A DNA stretch of 64,000 nt, taken from NCBI RefSeq assembly GCF_052076145.1, contig NZ_CP197246.1, forward strand, positions 6,386,001 to 6,450,000. Direction: 5' to 3'. Of the stretch, positions 1 through 7,331 are shown one piece after another. The DNA comes from Kitasatospora sp052076145. Its GTDB lineage: Bacteria; Actinomycetota; Actinomycetes; Streptomycetales; Streptomycetaceae. The notes beneath the pieces were generated by a model that made no database searches, was not told the DNA's origin, and saw only the letters and a program-made list of their open reading frames with translations. Positions within the stretch are counted from its first letter, which is position 1; each line of letters starts with the position of its first letter. The position numbers were made by a program, and so were the translations under genes.

Positions 1-42
1 CTCGACCCGCACGACATGCTGGGGACGGGATTCCTGCTCTGA
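1..42 (+). CDS. 3' end of an upstream gene, possibly proline racemase family (partial)
   Basis: The first 39 bases read LDPHDMLGTGFLL in the frame that ends at TGA 40-42. That stop overlaps the ATG of the next gene by one base (TGATG), so the two are probably translationally coupled in one operon. The tail, an Asp-Pro-x-Asp followed by Gly-x-Gly-Phe, resembles the C-terminus of proline racemase/4-hydroxyproline epimerase proteins as I remember them. Such genes commonly sit beside ornithine cyclodeaminase-like genes. Only 13 residues are visible, so the family is a guess from the tail and the neighbour; the reading frame itself is well supported by the overlap. Confidence 0.45.
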   Translation, partial: LDPHDMLGTGFLL

Positions 43-983
43 TGTCACTCCACCCCGCTGCACTCCACCCCGCCCAGCTGACGCTCGACCCGGCCCAGGC
101 CGTCGAGGCGCTCGAACGCGTCCTGCTCGACGGGCTCGACCCGGAGACCTGCCCGGCCCGGACCAACCTGCCGGTGCCCGCCGGCGAGCTGCTGCTGATG
201 CCCGCCGCCACGGCGGAGTACACCGGCATCAAGATCGCCGGAGTGGCTCCGGCCAACCCCGGGCGCGGCCTGCCTCGGATCACCGGCAGCTACCTGCTGC
301 TCGACGGCCCGACCCTCCAGCCGATCGCCCTCTACGACGGTGCCGCGCTCACCGCCCTGCGCACCCCGGCGGTCACCGCCGTCGCGCTGCGCCGCCTGGC
401 CGCCCCGGGCGCCTCGCACCTGGTGATCTTCGGCGCGGGCCCGCAGGCGTACGGGCACCTGGACGCGCTGCGCGCCGTGCTGCCGCTCACCCGGCTGACG
501 GTGGTCGGCCGCCGGGCCGAGCCCGCCGCCGAGTTCGTCGCGCATGCCCGTACCCTCGGTCTCACCGCCGCCACCGGCACGGCGGACGCCGTCGCCCAGG
601 CGGACGTGGTGGTCTGCTGCACCACCGCCCGGACCCCGCTCTTCGACGGGCGCCTGGTGCCCGACCACGCGGCCGTCGCGGCGGTCGGCTCGCACGAGCC
701 GGTGGCCCGGGAGGTCGACAGTGCGCTGGTGGCCCGATCCGCCCGGTACGTCGAGGCCCGCTCGGCGGCGCTGCGCGAAGCCGGGGATCTGCTGATCCCG
801 CTGGGGGAGGCGGCCATTGCCGAATCGGACGAGCTTGCTAATCTGTCAGAAATCGTCAATGACAAGGCAGTTGTACCGGCCGACCGGCCCAGGTTCTTCA
901 AGAGCGTGGGGATGGCCTGGCAGGATCTCGCGGTGGCGGCGGCCCAGTACGAGCTTTACACAATGCATGGAAATGTTTCATAA
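42..983 (+). CDS. Ornithine cyclodeaminase / mu-crystallin family protein
   Basis: Cytosolic NAD(P)-dependent enzyme of 313 residues, the usual length for the family, which converts ornithine to proline or reduces cyclic imines such as pyrroline-2-carboxylate. The Rossmann fold is visible near residues 126-140 (VIFGAGPQAYGHLDAL). Upstream are the family segments AEYTGIKIAGV, with the substrate-contacting Lys, and the LRTPAVTAVALRRLA helix. The start overlaps the preceding stop (TGATG), indicating coupling. The next gene is a GntR/FCD regulator, so this looks like an inducible amino-acid catabolic operon. If the upstream gene is a proline racemase, the enzyme may be a reductase in hydroxyproline or D-proline use rather than a true ornithine cyclodeaminase. 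The sequence alone cannot separate these. Confidence 0.85.
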   Translation: MSLHPAALHPAQLTLDPAQAVEALERVLLDGLDPETCPARTNLPVPAGELLLMPAATAEYTGIKIAGVAPANPGRGLPRITGSYLLLDGPTLQPIALYDGAALTALRTPAVTAVALRRLAAPGASHLVIFGAGPQAYGHLDALRAVLPLTRLTVVGRRAEPAAEFVAHARTLGLTAATGTADAVAQADVVVCCTTARTPLFDGRLVPDHAAVAAVGSHEPVAREVDSALVARSARYVEARSAALREAGDLLIPLGEAAIAESDELANLSEIVNDKAVVPADRPRFFKSVGMAWQDLAVAAAQYELYTMHGNVS

Positions 984-997
984 TTAGCGAAACGTGA

Positions 998-1009
998 CAT
1001 TGTACAATG
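998..1009. promoter_or_regulatory. Perfect palindrome CATTGTACAATG, candidate GntR operator
   Basis: A perfect 12-bp palindrome lies in the 54-bp gap between the cyclodeaminase stop and the GntR gene, 28 bp before the GntR ATG. FCD-type GntR regulators often bind short AT-rich palindromes with a TTGTnnACAA-like core. A second inverted repeat, GTTTC (975-979) with GAAAC (989-993), lies just upstream. The position suggests autoregulation; binding is inferred. Confidence 0.5.
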
Positions 1010-1037
1010 GTGTCCTGTAGACCCCCGGAGGAACACC

Positions 1038-1748
1038 ATGGCCGACCTCAAGCCCCGCGCCCTCATCTCCGTGCAGGAGCGGCTGCGCGACCAGGTCGCC
1101 CATGCCCTGCGCGCCGCGCTCATCTCCGGTGAGCTGCGCCCGGGGGTCGTCTACTCGGCCCCCGCGCTGGCCGCCGACTTCGGCGTCTCCGCGACACCCG
1201 TCCGCGAGGCGATGCTCGACCTGGCCCGCGAGGGCCTGGTCGAGGCCGTCCGCAACAAGGGCTTCCGGGTCACCGAGCTGACCGAGCGCGACCTCGACGA
1301 CTACACCGAGATCCGCGCCCTGATCGAGGTCCCGACCGTCGGCCGGGTCACCCGCACCGCCACCGCCGAGCAGCTGGAGGCGCTGCGCCCGCAGGCCCAG
1401 GCGATCGTCGCGGCGGCCCGCAAGCACGACCTGATCGCGTACCTGGAGTCGGACCGGCAGTTCCACCTCGACCTGCTTGCCCTGGCCGGCAACGCCCGCC
1501 TGGTCGAGACCGTCGGCGACCTGCGCAAGCGCTCGCGCCTCTACGGGCTGAACCGCCTCGACCAGCGCGGCGAGCTGGTCTCCTCGGCGGAGGAGCACCT
1601 GGAGCTGCTCGACATCATGCTGACGGGCGACGACGCGGCCGCCGAGGCGTTCCTCGCCCGCCACCTCGGCCACATCCGCTCGCTCTGGGCCGACGGCAGT
1701 GACACGGTGGTCGAGGAGCGCCCGGCCCTGCGGCTCGGCACGCGCTGA
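1038..1748 (+). CDS. GntR family transcriptional regulator, FCD domain
   Basis: DNA-binding repressor of 236 residues. The N-terminal winged helix-turn-helix (about residues 12-78) contains the GntR signature, LRAALISGELRPG followed by FGVSATPVREAMLDLAREGLV. The C-terminal all-helical FCD ligand domain (about 88-215) has the metal-binding Asp/His pattern seen in SDRQFHLDLL and later histidines (EEHLELL, RHLGHIRSL). The ATG follows a clear GGAGGAACACC ribosome site. It lies directly behind a cyclodeaminase-family gene, and a perfect palindrome sits in its promoter. It most likely controls the upstream catabolic operon, sensing a carboxylate or amino-acid ligand, and itself. Confidence 0.9.
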   Translation: MADLKPRALISVQERLRDQVAHALRAALISGELRPGVVYSAPALAADFGVSATPVREAMLDLAREGLVEAVRNKGFRVTELTERDLDDYTEIRALIEVPTVGRVTRTATAEQLEALRPQAQAIVAAARKHDLIAYLESDRQFHLDLLALAGNARLVETVGDLRKRSRLYGLNRLDQRGELVSSAEEHLELLDIMLTGDDAAAEAFLARHLGHIRSLWADGSDTVVEERPALRLGTR

Positions 1749-1756
1749 CAGCTGCA

Positions 1757-1795
1757 CGGATCTGACGCCCGGATCTGACGGGCGAATCTGACGGA
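1757..1795. repeat. 13-bp tandem repeat, three copies, downstream of GntR gene
   Basis: Three adjacent 13-bp units begin 9 bp after the GntR stop: CGGATCTGACGCC (1757-1769), CGGATCTGACGGG (1770-1782) and CGAATCTGACGGA (1783-1795). No stable hairpin replaces them. The arrangement resembles the tandem repeats at 38285-38332 and 53442-53494. Confidence 0.8.
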
Positions 1796-1857
1796 CAGTT
1801 CGGGATATTTCACCGTTCGTCAGTATGAGGATCGGCTGATCTGTATTTTGCTCGGTC

Positions 1858-2367
1858 ATGACCCGAATGACGAGAGGCCCACGGACACTCGCGATAGCCG
1901 CAGTGTCCGTGTTGGCGTTCCTGACCACCGCCTGTCAGCCCGAGACCCCGCCCGTCGCCCCGCCCGCCCCGTCGGTGACCGCCACCCCCGCCGAGGCCCC
2001 GCCCGTCAGCCAGGCGCCCGTCACGACGCCCCCGCCCGCCGTACCGAGCACGACCCCTAGCACTCCGGCCCCGCCGCCCGCGCCGAGCACCGCCCCCAGT
2101 ACTCCGGCCCCGAAGCCCTCGCGGACTGCGGCTCCGACCACCCACGAGCCCCCGGCGCCGACCAAGGCCCCGCCGACCTCCGAGGCACCGCAGAAGGCGG
2201 CGGGCTCCTGCGGTCACCACACCGTCGGCTCCTGCGGCTGGGACGCGGGCCTGACGCCGGTCAGTGACTCGGAGATGGCCCAGTGCAAGGACGGCACCCC
2301 GTCGTTCTCGGCCACCCCCTCCGGCACCTGCTCCAAGCACGGCGGCGTCGAGTACTGGTTCAAGTAG
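1858..2367 (+). CDS. Proline-rich secreted lipoprotein with DUF3761-like C-terminus
   Basis: A 169-residue predicted lipoprotein. A signal peptide ends in a lipobox (LTTAC, lipidated Cys26). A Pro/Ala/Thr-rich linker of about 90 residues, probably unfolded and wall-spanning, follows. The compact C-terminal domain of about 50 residues has four cysteines (GSCG, GSCG, QCKDG, GTCSKHGG) and ends CKDGTPSFSATPSGTCSKHGGVEYWFK-like, which I split here as CKDGTPSFS and GTCSKHGGV. That pattern matches DUF3761 as I remember it; function unknown. No ribosome site precedes the ATG. A TATTTT box at 1844-1849 would place transcription almost at the start codon, so the message may be leaderless. ATG 1867 is an alternative start. 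Confidence 0.75.
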   Translation: MTRMTRGPRTLAIAAVSVLAFLTTACQPETPPVAPPAPSVTATPAEAPPVSQAPVTTPPPAVPSTTPSTPAPPPAPSTAPSTPAPKPSRTAAPTTHEPPAPTKAPPTSEAPQKAAGSCGHHTVGSCGWDAGLTPVSDSEMAQCKDGTPSFSATPSGTCSKHGGVEYWFK

Positions 2368-2388
2368 GTCGGTCAGTAGGGTTCAGGC

Positions 2389-2751
2389 ATGAATGATGTC
2401 GAGGTGCAGTGGCAGACCGTCAGGGCGATGCCTGAGAGCCGGGTCGACCACGCGCTCGTCGAGGCGGCGCACGCCGACCCGTTGCTGCGGACCTTGTACC
2501 CCCTGGTGAGCCACGGCTCGCTGCAGTTCAGCCGCTGCACGGACTTCCCCTGGTCCCAAGACCTTCCGTCGGTCTTCCCGGACGACGGAGACAGGTTCCG
2601 GGTGCTGCGGCTGAACACGCCGGGAGACCCGGAGATCGGCCGGGCCGACACAGCGGCGGGGGCGGTGGAGCTTCTGGTGCGCAACATCCCCCGGGGGTGC
2701 GGCGCCGCGATCGTCGGGGGCCCCGAGCTGCTGTCGCCCCTGGAAGGCTGA
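2389..2751 (+). CDS. Small protein resembling DUF6193
   Basis: A 120-residue cytosolic protein with no signal peptide. The stretches YPLVSHGSLQFSRCTDFPWS, DRFRV and VRNIPRGCGAAIVGGPE resemble the family annotated as DUF6193 (natural-product biosynthesis-like), from memory; no function is established. It follows the lipoprotein gene by 21 bp. It points toward the 3' end of the large ALF/Hint toxin gene on the other strand, sharing a hairpin with it. Because that toxin has no same-strand immunity gene, this protein is worth considering as one, but the orientation is against it. Confidence 0.65.
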   Translation: MNDVEVQWQTVRAMPESRVDHALVEAAHADPLLRTLYPLVSHGSLQFSRCTDFPWSQDLPSVFPDDGDRFRVLRLNTPGDPEIGRADTAAGAVELLVRNIPRGCGAAIVGGPELLSPLEG

Positions 2752-2756
2752 CGAGT

Positions 2757-2785
2757 GTGCCCCGCCGGATGATCCGGCGGGGCAC
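2757..2785. terminator. Perfect 14-bp hairpin between convergent genes
   Basis: Arms GTGCCCCGCCGGAT (2757-2770) and ATCCGGCGGGGCAC (2772-2785) are exact reverse complements. The hairpin lies between the convergent genes ending at 2751 and 2804. There is no long T-run, as is normal in this phylum. Probably a bidirectional terminator. Confidence 0.75.
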
Positions 2786-2803
2786 CTTGTCTCGCAGGGA
2801 GGG

Positions 2804-5800
2804 TCAGTCCTCGGCCCAGCCGGGCTTGGTCAACTGGGTGGTGTAGTTCTTACCCTTCCAGTACCAGTTGATCTTCTCCCACTTGCGCTTGCCCAGGATC
2901 ACCTTCAGCCGAAGCAGCGCGACCTCCCAGGCCGTCCCGTTGCCCCCCTGGGCCCCGAGCGTCCAGTTGGGGCCGATCAGCGGCCGCCCTCGCTCGAGGA
3001 GAAGCTCCAGGGCCCGCTCGGGCGTCTGGGCCTCGGTGTACGTGTTCAGCGCCTTGCTGAGCTCCTCGTCCTTGACTCCGTCGAGGGTCACCGAGAGGGT
3101 CACGTTCTCGTTCTCGATCGCCTGCTCGACGCCGACCATCCACTTCGGCTTACCGGTGTTGTCGTACGGCTTCCCGTACTTGATGTCGTTGAACGTGCGC
3201 GCCCCGCCGCTGAGGGCAGTGGCCAGATCGTCCGACGCCGGGTTGATCCCGAGCACGATGTGATCACCGTCCTCGCACAGCTTCCCCAACTCCGAGCTGT
3301 TGTGCACCAGGACCGGCGTGCTGCCCGCGAGGACGTAGTACGTGTGGAGCGCGTTGACGGTGAGGTTGTAGGCGGGCTGGAGGGTCTTCCAGTGCCGCAC
3401 CGCGGCGATCTGCGCCGGTCGGCCCGCCGCCGTCAGGACGGAGTCGCCCGGTACGAGGTCGGCGGCGTCGCGCCAGGTGTGCAGGTTGGCCGACCAGTAC
3501 GGGTGGTGGTCGGTCGAGGTGACCTTGGCGGAGGTGCCGTCGGCCGCCGTGACGGTGAGGTCGGTGAAGTCGCGGTCGTCCGGGGTGACGATGGTGTCGT
3601 CCACCCGGCGGGCGCTGGTCCTCGCCGTCCCGGGGTCTCCGGCCAGCACCTGCTGGCCGATCCGGATCCGCTCGATCGGTGCGGTGGTGCCGTCGGCCAT
3701 CAGGACGCGCGTCCCGGCGGGGAAGCTGTTGCCTGCGGCGGCTGCGGCCCTGGTCAGGCAGACCAGCGGGGGCAGCTCGCTCGGGGCGTCCCCGAGCTTG
3801 TCGCGGGTCAGTTTCTTGAGAAGCTCGGCCCCCTTCTCGCCCCACTTCTCGAACTTGACCGCCGAGGCGACGTAGCCCTCGATCGGGATGGCGCTGGCGC
3901 ACGAGAGGCCCGCGTCGACCCAGTTCTTCTCCAGCGCGTACAGACCGCAACTGGCGAGGTCGGAGAACTCGCCCGCGACCGGGATCAGGCCGACGACGTC
4001 GAGCAGGAGGTGGATCGCCCCCAGCGTGTCGAAGGAGCTCTTGTAGCTGTCGAGCCGCTCCTTCGTCTGGTCGTAGAGCAGCTGGTCGAACTGCTGCTCC
4101 CAGGCCTTCTGCTCCTCCTGGTTCATCATGTAGGACTCGTAGGCCATGGCGGCGTCGAGTTCGGCGTCGACCGAGGTCTTGTGCGCCGTCTTTGCGGCGG
4201 CCAGAGCGTCGTCGTGGGCCTTGGCGGCCAGGTCGGCGAAGCCCCGGGCTGCCTGGGCGGCGGCTGTGGCCCAGTCCGCCGAGTGGTCGGCAGAACTGGC
4301 GGCGCGCTGTGCGGTCTGCTCCGCCGAGGCAGCCGTCCTGGCGGCGTCGGCCGCCTTGTCGGCGTCGGCCTTTGCCTCGGTGGCGGACTGCACGGCCTGG
4401 GCGGCGAAACCGGCGGCCTGCTGCGCGGAGTCCTGGGCCTTCAGCGCCCAGGAGTCTGCCTCCTCCGACGCCTTGCGGGCGAGCGCCGCCTGACGGGCGG
4501 CCTCGGCCGCGTTCTGCTGGGCGGTGGCCGCGACGGCGGCGCTGTCGGCGATCATCTGCTCGACGGCCGCCACGTGCTGGGCGGTGACCGCATCCTTGTG
4601 CTGCGCCTTGTACTGGCCCGACTCGATGAAGGCGTGCAGGAGTTGCTGCGGCCCTTCGAGCGCGATCCGGGCGGCGGCCTGCACCTCCTTGCCGCCGCTG
4701 CCGAGCAGTTGGACGGCTCGGACCCGCTCGTCGGCGTCCCGGGCGGTGTACTGGCCGGAGTTCAGGAAGGTGACGAGCGCGTCGACGGTGTTCGTGGCGA
4801 GTGCGGCCCGGCCGGCCTCCTGGACGCCGCGCCCGCCCGCGGTGACCAACTGGACGATCTGCACCCGGTAGTCGGGGGCGGCGACCTGGTCACGCCCGGT
4901 CGTGAGGAAGGCGTGGACCTGATCCGGCCCGCCCTTCAGCGCCGCTGTGGTGGCGGCGGCCACGGCGGCCGACTGCTTGTCGTCGACGGGGTGCAGGAGC
5001 CGGGTGCGCTCGTCCTGCTGGGCGGAGGTACGCCAGAGGTTGCGGACGTAGGCGTCGACGGCCAGGTCGTCACCGGCGAGGGCGAACGCGGCGGCCGATT
5101 GGCTCCACGGGCCACGGGTCTTCATGGCAGCGAGGGCCATCCGGCGGCCCTTGGCCGCGACGGTGGCCTGGTCCGCACCGGGCTGGGCGGCCTCGGCGGC
5201 CGCTGCCGCGGCGTCGGTGTCGAGCTTCTTCGCGTCGTCGATCGCCTTCGCGGCGGCGCTCTGCCGCAGGTCCAGAGCAGCCTTGAGGTCCTTGGCCTCC
5301 TCGATGCCGGCGTTGGTGCGGCTGGTGAGGTCCTCGTCCTCGGTCTTGCGGGCCAACTGCTCGACGGTCTTGGCCTTCTCGACCCGGGCGCTCGCCGCAT
5401 TGGCAGCCTCCGTGGCGGCGGCCGCGTGGAGCTTCGACTGGTCGGCGGCGATCGCCGCCTCGCCCGCGTGCTGGACGGCCTGCGTCGCCAGGGCCGAGGC
5501 GTCCTGGGCGTGCTTGACGGCGGAGTCGGCCGCGTCGGCCGACTCGTTGGCAGCGTCGGCGGATTCGTGCGCCAGCGAGGAGGCGGCCTTGGCCGCGCGC
5601 GAGGCCTCGGCAGCGTGCCGCCGGGTGGTGGCGGCGGCCGCGCGGGCCTCGTCGGAGGAGACACCGGCCGCGTCGGCGTAGGTCGCGGCCTGGTCGGTGG
5701 CGTCGGCGGTGGCAGTGGTCTGCGTGCTCGCGTCGGCAGCGGCCTTGGCCGCGTAGTCGGCGGCCTGGGCGGCCACGGCGGCGTGTCGGGCAGCGGCGGC

Positions 5801-6991
5801 GACGGCCATCGCGCTGGTGATGATCAGCTCGTTGTCCTTCACCACCTGGGCGGCGTACGCGGCCTTGTCCCGGTCCGTGGTGGCGGCGGCTGCGGCGTTC
5901 AGCGCCCTGGAGGCGGCCTGCAGGGCGCCGTCGGCGGCGGCGGAGGCCTCCGAGGCGGCGCTGGCGGCCAGCCGGGCCGATCGGGTCGCGGCCTGGGCGG
6001 CGCCCACCGCGGCCTGTGCGGCCTGCGCGGCGCGGCGGCCCGCCTCGGCGGCGCGCGCGGCGGCGGCCGCCGCCCTGGTCGCGTCGCCCTGGGCGGCCTG
6101 CGTCTCGGTGGCGGCCTGTTCGGCGGCCTGCCGGGCCAGCCCGGCGGCGTCGGTGGCTCGGGCGGCGTCCTCGGTGGCCTGGTCGCTCTCGCGCTGGGCC
6201 TCGGCCCCGGCCTCGGTGACCTGCTCGGCCAGGTCGGCGACGGTGGCATGCTCCTGGTCGCGGGAGCGGGCGACGTACTGGCCGACCTTGAGGAACTCGC
6301 TGATGTCCTCGGTCGAGCCGTCCAGGGCGGCCTTGCCGGCCGACTTCACGGTGGGGCCGCCGGCCGAGACGAGCTGCACCAGCGCGACCCGGTCGTCGCT
6401 CTCCTGGGCCGCGTACCTGCCCCGGTCGAGGAAGGCCCGGACGTCGTCCTCGGTGCCGTCGAGAGCCTTCCGGCCCGCCTCCTTCAGCCCACGGCCACCC
6501 GCGGTGACGAGCTGGACCACCTGGACCCGCTCGTCCTGCTCCTGCAACGGCTTCCAGCCGCTGTCGAGGAAGGTGCGGAGGTTGGCAGGATTACCCGCGA
6601 GCGAGTCCGCGAGTGCCGTCTTCGCGGCCTCCCGGACTGCGCGCCCGCCGACGCTGATGACCTGGAGCGCCAGCTGCCGGTCGTCCAGCACCTGCCCGGC
6701 GGCCTGGTCGACATCGAGGAAATGCCGGACTTCCGTATCCCCCCCGACGAGGGCGGATTCGGCGGCGGCCTTGACGGCCGGGCCACCGGATTTCCATCGG
6801 CCGATGACCTGTGCACGGGGGGTGTCGGGGAGCACGCTCACCGGCGTGGCCGGGGCGGGAGCCTGGTCGGCGGCCACCGGGCTTGCCGTGACCAGACCCG
6901 CTATCAGTGCCAGCGGAACAAGCCCCCGACACAGGGCACCAATGCCGGGAATTCCTCCAGCGCCCCGCCCTGCTCTTGCTTTCGGGCTCAC
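2804..6991 (-). CDS. Giant secreted ALF-repeat polymorphic toxin with Hint domain
   Basis: A 1395-residue secreted protein. Order: signal peptide (about 1-41); first block of ALF-type repeats (about 55-245; units with AGGRxLKEAGRxAL and FLDxGxY); long Ala-rich coiled coil (about 250-620); second ALF block (about 625-800); second coiled coil (about 800-955). A hydrophobic pretoxin segment follows near 990-1050 (DVVGLIPVAGEFSD). An autocleaving Hint domain spans 1088-1231, from NSFPAGTRVLMADGTT to LVHN, with Ser1089 in the nucleophile position and His-Asn at the end. The 164-residue C-terminal toxin domain starts near ELGKLCEDGDHIVLGINPA. It faintly resembles 'polymorphic toxin type 27' from memory. 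GTG start after GAGAGG; TATGAT box at 7036-7041. No immunity gene follows on the same strand. Confidence 0.85.
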   Translation of the reverse strand: MSPKARAGRGAGGIPGIGALCRGLVPLALIAGLVTASPVAADQAPAPATPVSVLPDTPRAQVIGRWKSGGPAVKAAAESALVGGDTEVRHFLDVDQAAGQVLDDRQLALQVISVGGRAVREAAKTALADSLAGNPANLRTFLDSGWKPLQEQDERVQVVQLVTAGGRGLKEAGRKALDGTEDDVRAFLDRGRYAAQESDDRVALVQLVSAGGPTVKSAGKAALDGSTEDISEFLKVGQYVARSRDQEHATVADLAEQVTEAGAEAQRESDQATEDAARATDAAGLARQAAEQAATETQAAQGDATRAAAAAARAAEAGRRAAQAAQAAVGAAQAATRSARLAASAASEASAAADGALQAASRALNAAAAATTDRDKAAYAAQVVKDNELIITSAMAVAAAARHAAVAAQAADYAAKAAADASTQTTATADATDQAATYADAAGVSSDEARAAAATTRRHAAEASRAAKAASSLAHESADAANESADAADSAVKHAQDASALATQAVQHAGEAAIAADQSKLHAAAATEAANAASARVEKAKTVEQLARKTEDEDLTSRTNAGIEEAKDLKAALDLRQSAAAKAIDDAKKLDTDAAAAAAEAAQPGADQATVAAKGRRMALAAMKTRGPWSQSAAAFALAGDDLAVDAYVRNLWRTSAQQDERTRLLHPVDDKQSAAVAAATTAALKGGPDQVHAFLTTGRDQVAAPDYRVQIVQLVTAGGRGVQEAGRAALATNTVDALVTFLNSGQYTARDADERVRAVQLLGSGGKEVQAAARIALEGPQQLLHAFIESGQYKAQHKDAVTAQHVAAVEQMIADSAAVAATAQQNAAEAARQAALARKASEEADSWALKAQDSAQQAAGFAAQAVQSATEAKADADKAADAARTAASAEQTAQRAASSADHSADWATAAAQAARGFADLAAKAHDDALAAAKTAHKTSVDAELDAAMAYESYMMNQEEQKAWEQQFDQLLYDQTKERLDSYKSSFDTLGAIHLLLDVVGLIPVAGEFSDLASCGLYALEKNWVDAGLSCASAIPIEGYVASAVKFEKWGEKGAELLKKLTRDKLGDAPSELPPLVCLTRAAAAAGNSFPAGTRVLMADGTTAPIERIRIGQQVLAGDPGTARTSARRVDDTIVTPDDRDFTDLTVTAADGTSAKVTSTDHHPYWSANLHTWRDAADLVPGDSVLTAAGRPAQIAAVRHWKTLQPAYNLTVNALHTYYVLAGSTPVLVHNSSELGKLCEDGDHIVLGINPASDDLATALSGGARTFNDIKYGKPYDNTGKPKWMVGVEQAIENENVTLSVTLDGVKDEELSKALNTYTEAQTPERALELLLERGRPLIGPNWTLGAQGGNGTAWEVALLRLKVILGKRKWEKINWYWKGKNYTTQLTKPGWAED

Positions 6992-7331
6992 CGATCACCT
7001 CTCCGCTGTCGCTATCGCCGTTTATCGGCGCGGCGATCATAGCGGCTCGGATCAGGCTGGAGAATTACGTTTGGCACTGATTGTAGAAATGCGGTCCCGA
7101 AATGATTTCGGATACGGCGAAAGGATGGCCGCCGTCAGGCCGTTCTGCCGTTCTCGTACTCTGAGAGTTTCCTTAAAGGTCTATGGGCATCGTATATTAC
7201 CCGCAGTCAGGCGGCGTGCCAGGGGTCGGAGTTGGACGCCTCAGCTCTCCCCCTTATGTCCGCCTTATATCCGTTTTACGGCGCTTTCGTTGACCTGTCG
7301 CGCCCCCACCCCTGTACCCGAAGAGAGTCAC
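6992..7331. promoter_or_regulatory. 340-bp divergent intergenic region with promoters and a palindrome
   Basis: This separates the ALF toxin gene from the trypsin-fold gene and is noticeably richer in A/T than its flanks. On the minus strand a TATGAT box (7036-7041) with a weak -35 would start the toxin message about 38 nt before its GTG. CCGAAAT-G-ATTTCGG (7097-7111) is a perfect palindrome and a plausible operator. I see no convincing small gene; the long open frame running through it on the plus strand is an in-frame extension of the downstream gene without a start signal. Confidence 0.5.

Noticed and set aside
3260..7042. 1260-codon open frame on the plus strand opposite the ALF toxin gene
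   Set aside because: It is Gly/Arg/Val-rich with no domain, antisense to a well-supported gene whose repeats and Hint motifs read cleanly; long shadow frames are normal at this GC content.
5817..7331. Upstream extension of the trypsin-fold protein frame
   Set aside because: The extension is antisense to the toxin gene and then crosses AT-rich noncoding DNA; a signal peptide and ribosome-site-like sequence mark the start at 7332.
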